In this document: positions 63,451 to 64,000 of the stretch, in pieces | Position numbering within the stretch: position 1 is the first letter of the stretch | Layout: each line of letters opens with the position of its first letter | Assembly: GCA_025716855.1 (NCBI GenBank) | Contig: JAIXMQ010000065.1 | Span: 1-64,000, forward strand | Length of the DNA stretch: 64,000 bases | Direction: 5' to 3' | Source: Pilaira anomala | Lineage: Eukaryota; Mucoromycota; Mucoromycetes; Mucorales; Mucoraceae | Position numbers and translations under genes: made by a program | Notes under the pieces: generated by a model | What the model saw: the letters and a program-made list of their open reading frames with translations, nothing else | Database searches by the model: none | What the model was told of the DNA's origin: nothing

Positions 63451-63729
63451 TAGTTTTTGACAAAATGGAATAAATTTTTGGAAGATTTGAAAATTCACAA
63501 TTACTATCTGGCACAGTGAATGAAAATAACTGTGCCATGATAAAATTACTTCCTGTTGTTTCATAAAAGATATATATGCCGATATATGTACCTAGAAAAC
63601 TTAAAGTCAATTAAACAGTTATATCTCTATAAAAAATTAACTAACCGGCAACATGGACTCCAAAGAGCGGTATATTATACTTCCTTTTTGTCCACGCTCT
63701 TTTTAAACTAATAGAAAGTTTGTACAAAT

Positions 63730-63760
63730 CCCGACGTTTTGCTTCTTCATAAACGTCGGG
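63730..63760. repeat. Perfect 10-bp hairpin followed by T7
   Basis: CCCGACGTTT, an 11-base loop, then AAACGTCGGG and seven T. It lies inside coding text of the minus-strand relic, where it encodes PDVYEEAKRRD, so it is most likely a chance codon palindrome rather than a terminator. Confidence 0.7.
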
Positions 63761-63961
63761 TTTTTTTAGCTTCTATTACAAAGGGAGAGTCCGTTTCTTT
63801 CATCAAAATCCCCCCGTCAGCTTTTTTTATTTTTTTGGGTGGTTTCAGCACCCATAAAAAAAGTGTCTCTAAAAAAAGGTACATATTTCAGTAGTATTAG
63901 TACTATTTCATGTTCGTATAATGTGGGATACTAACCCTTCCAATTCAAAAATGGTGCTACA

Positions 63962-63999
63962 TAAGATTCTAATAATTTTATATTTCATAAGACTTACTT
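63962..63999. repeat. 38-bp direct repeat, copy B (window edge)
   Basis: Second copy of the 63413-63450 sequence, 549 bp to the right and cut by the window end. On the minus strand it again starts with an AAGTAAGTC donor, so another copy of the same gene family probably continues beyond 64000. Confidence 0.85.
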
Positions 64000-64000
64000 C

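Larger units (their letters stand above)
63239..63822 (-). pseudogene. Chimeric or broken relic: nuclease-like core plus transposase-like exon
   Basis: Three coding blocks on the minus strand. Block 1 (about 63822-63645) has ADGGILMKETDSPFVIEAKK and, after a one-base shift in an A7 run, PDVYEEAKRRDLYKL to FGVHVAG. Block 2 (63591-63449) continues through a plausible intron with TYIGIYIFYETTGSNF. Block 3 (63394-63239) starts after a CACAG acceptor with IFSGENYKHLREEKIVGDK and VMYVDGFQNKHKPDSS, but only in a frame that does not fit block 2. Block 1 shows a D...ExK pattern like the 61442-62458 relic. Block 3 resembles the conserved region of Tnp2/CACTA-like transposase genes of these fungi; this is by memory only. 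Confidence 0.45.

Noticed and set aside
63730..63760. Hairpin plus T7 resembling a rho-independent terminator
   Set aside because: The window is eukaryotic and the palindrome lies in coding text (PDVYEEAKRRD) of a relic gene, so it is best explained by codons.
1..64000. CRISPR arrays, rRNA and tRNA genes
   Set aside because: No spaced direct-repeat arrays or rRNA-like stretches were seen. tRNA B-box-like sequences were looked for by eye without success; a tRNAscan run would settle this.

Overview
The window is AT-rich eukaryotic DNA. Its many short introns (about 40-150 bp) have GTAAGT-type donors and TAG/CAG acceptors, intergenic spaces are short, and homopolymer T/A runs are long. The gene set is fungal: TORC2 subunit HbrB/Bit61, calcium channel Cch1, endocytic adaptor Sla2, ISW2-type Itc1, Rtr1, Inh1 and COQ4. 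The relics (MULE, LINE, a large nuclease-like family, a NAM/SANT-type gene) suggest an early-diverging filamentous fungus, most likely Mucoromycota/Mucorales. That placement is inference; no rRNA is present to settle it. For each multi-exon gene I traced splice junctions by hand, and the summed exon length was a multiple of three in every intact model.

Layout. 0.4-5.4 kb (-): a 15-exon diaphanous-related formin whose FH1 segment is spread over a run of tiny exons. 6.1-8.0 kb (-): a Zrg17/ZnT6-like zinc transporter with a huge His repeat. 9.4-10.1 kb: dead MULE transposase. 11.3-12.7 kb (-): TORC2 subunit Bit61/HbrB. 12.8-15.1 kb (-): ERAD ligase Hrd1. 15.6-22.6 kb (+): Cch1. 23.5-23.9 kb (-): F1Fo-ATPase inhibitor. 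25.2-26.1 kb (-): COQ4. 26.3-28.2 kb (+): Rtr1/RPAP2. 30.7-31.9 kb (-): CK2 beta. 32.1-33.3 kb (+): FYR-domain protein. 33.5-34.0 kb (+): small bZIP. 36.6-40.3 kb (+): Sla2. 40.5-42.2 kb (-): mitochondrial PPR protein. 43.0-46.4 kb (+): Itc1/Acf1-like. 46.8-47.9 kb (+): NAM/SANT-like protein. 48.9-50.3 kb (+): lipase with a 9-nt microexon. 51.4-54.0 kb (+): AMP deaminase. 54.6-55.9 kb (-): DUF2235 hydrolase.

From about 55.9 kb to the end the window becomes gene-poor and repeat-rich. It holds a 596-bp Tc1/mariner-type MITE with TA target duplication, a second TIR element, a LINE C-terminal relic, and two broken members of what looks like a Mucoromycota-expanded family with a PD-(D/E)XK-like core.

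The genes do not form a pathway. Four pairs are head to head (HRD1/CCH1, COQ4/RTR1, CK2 beta/FYR, PPR/ITC1) and may share promoters. The formin (actin cables), Sla2 (actin/endocytosis), TORC2 and Cch1 all serve polarised hyphal growth, but their grouping here looks incidental.
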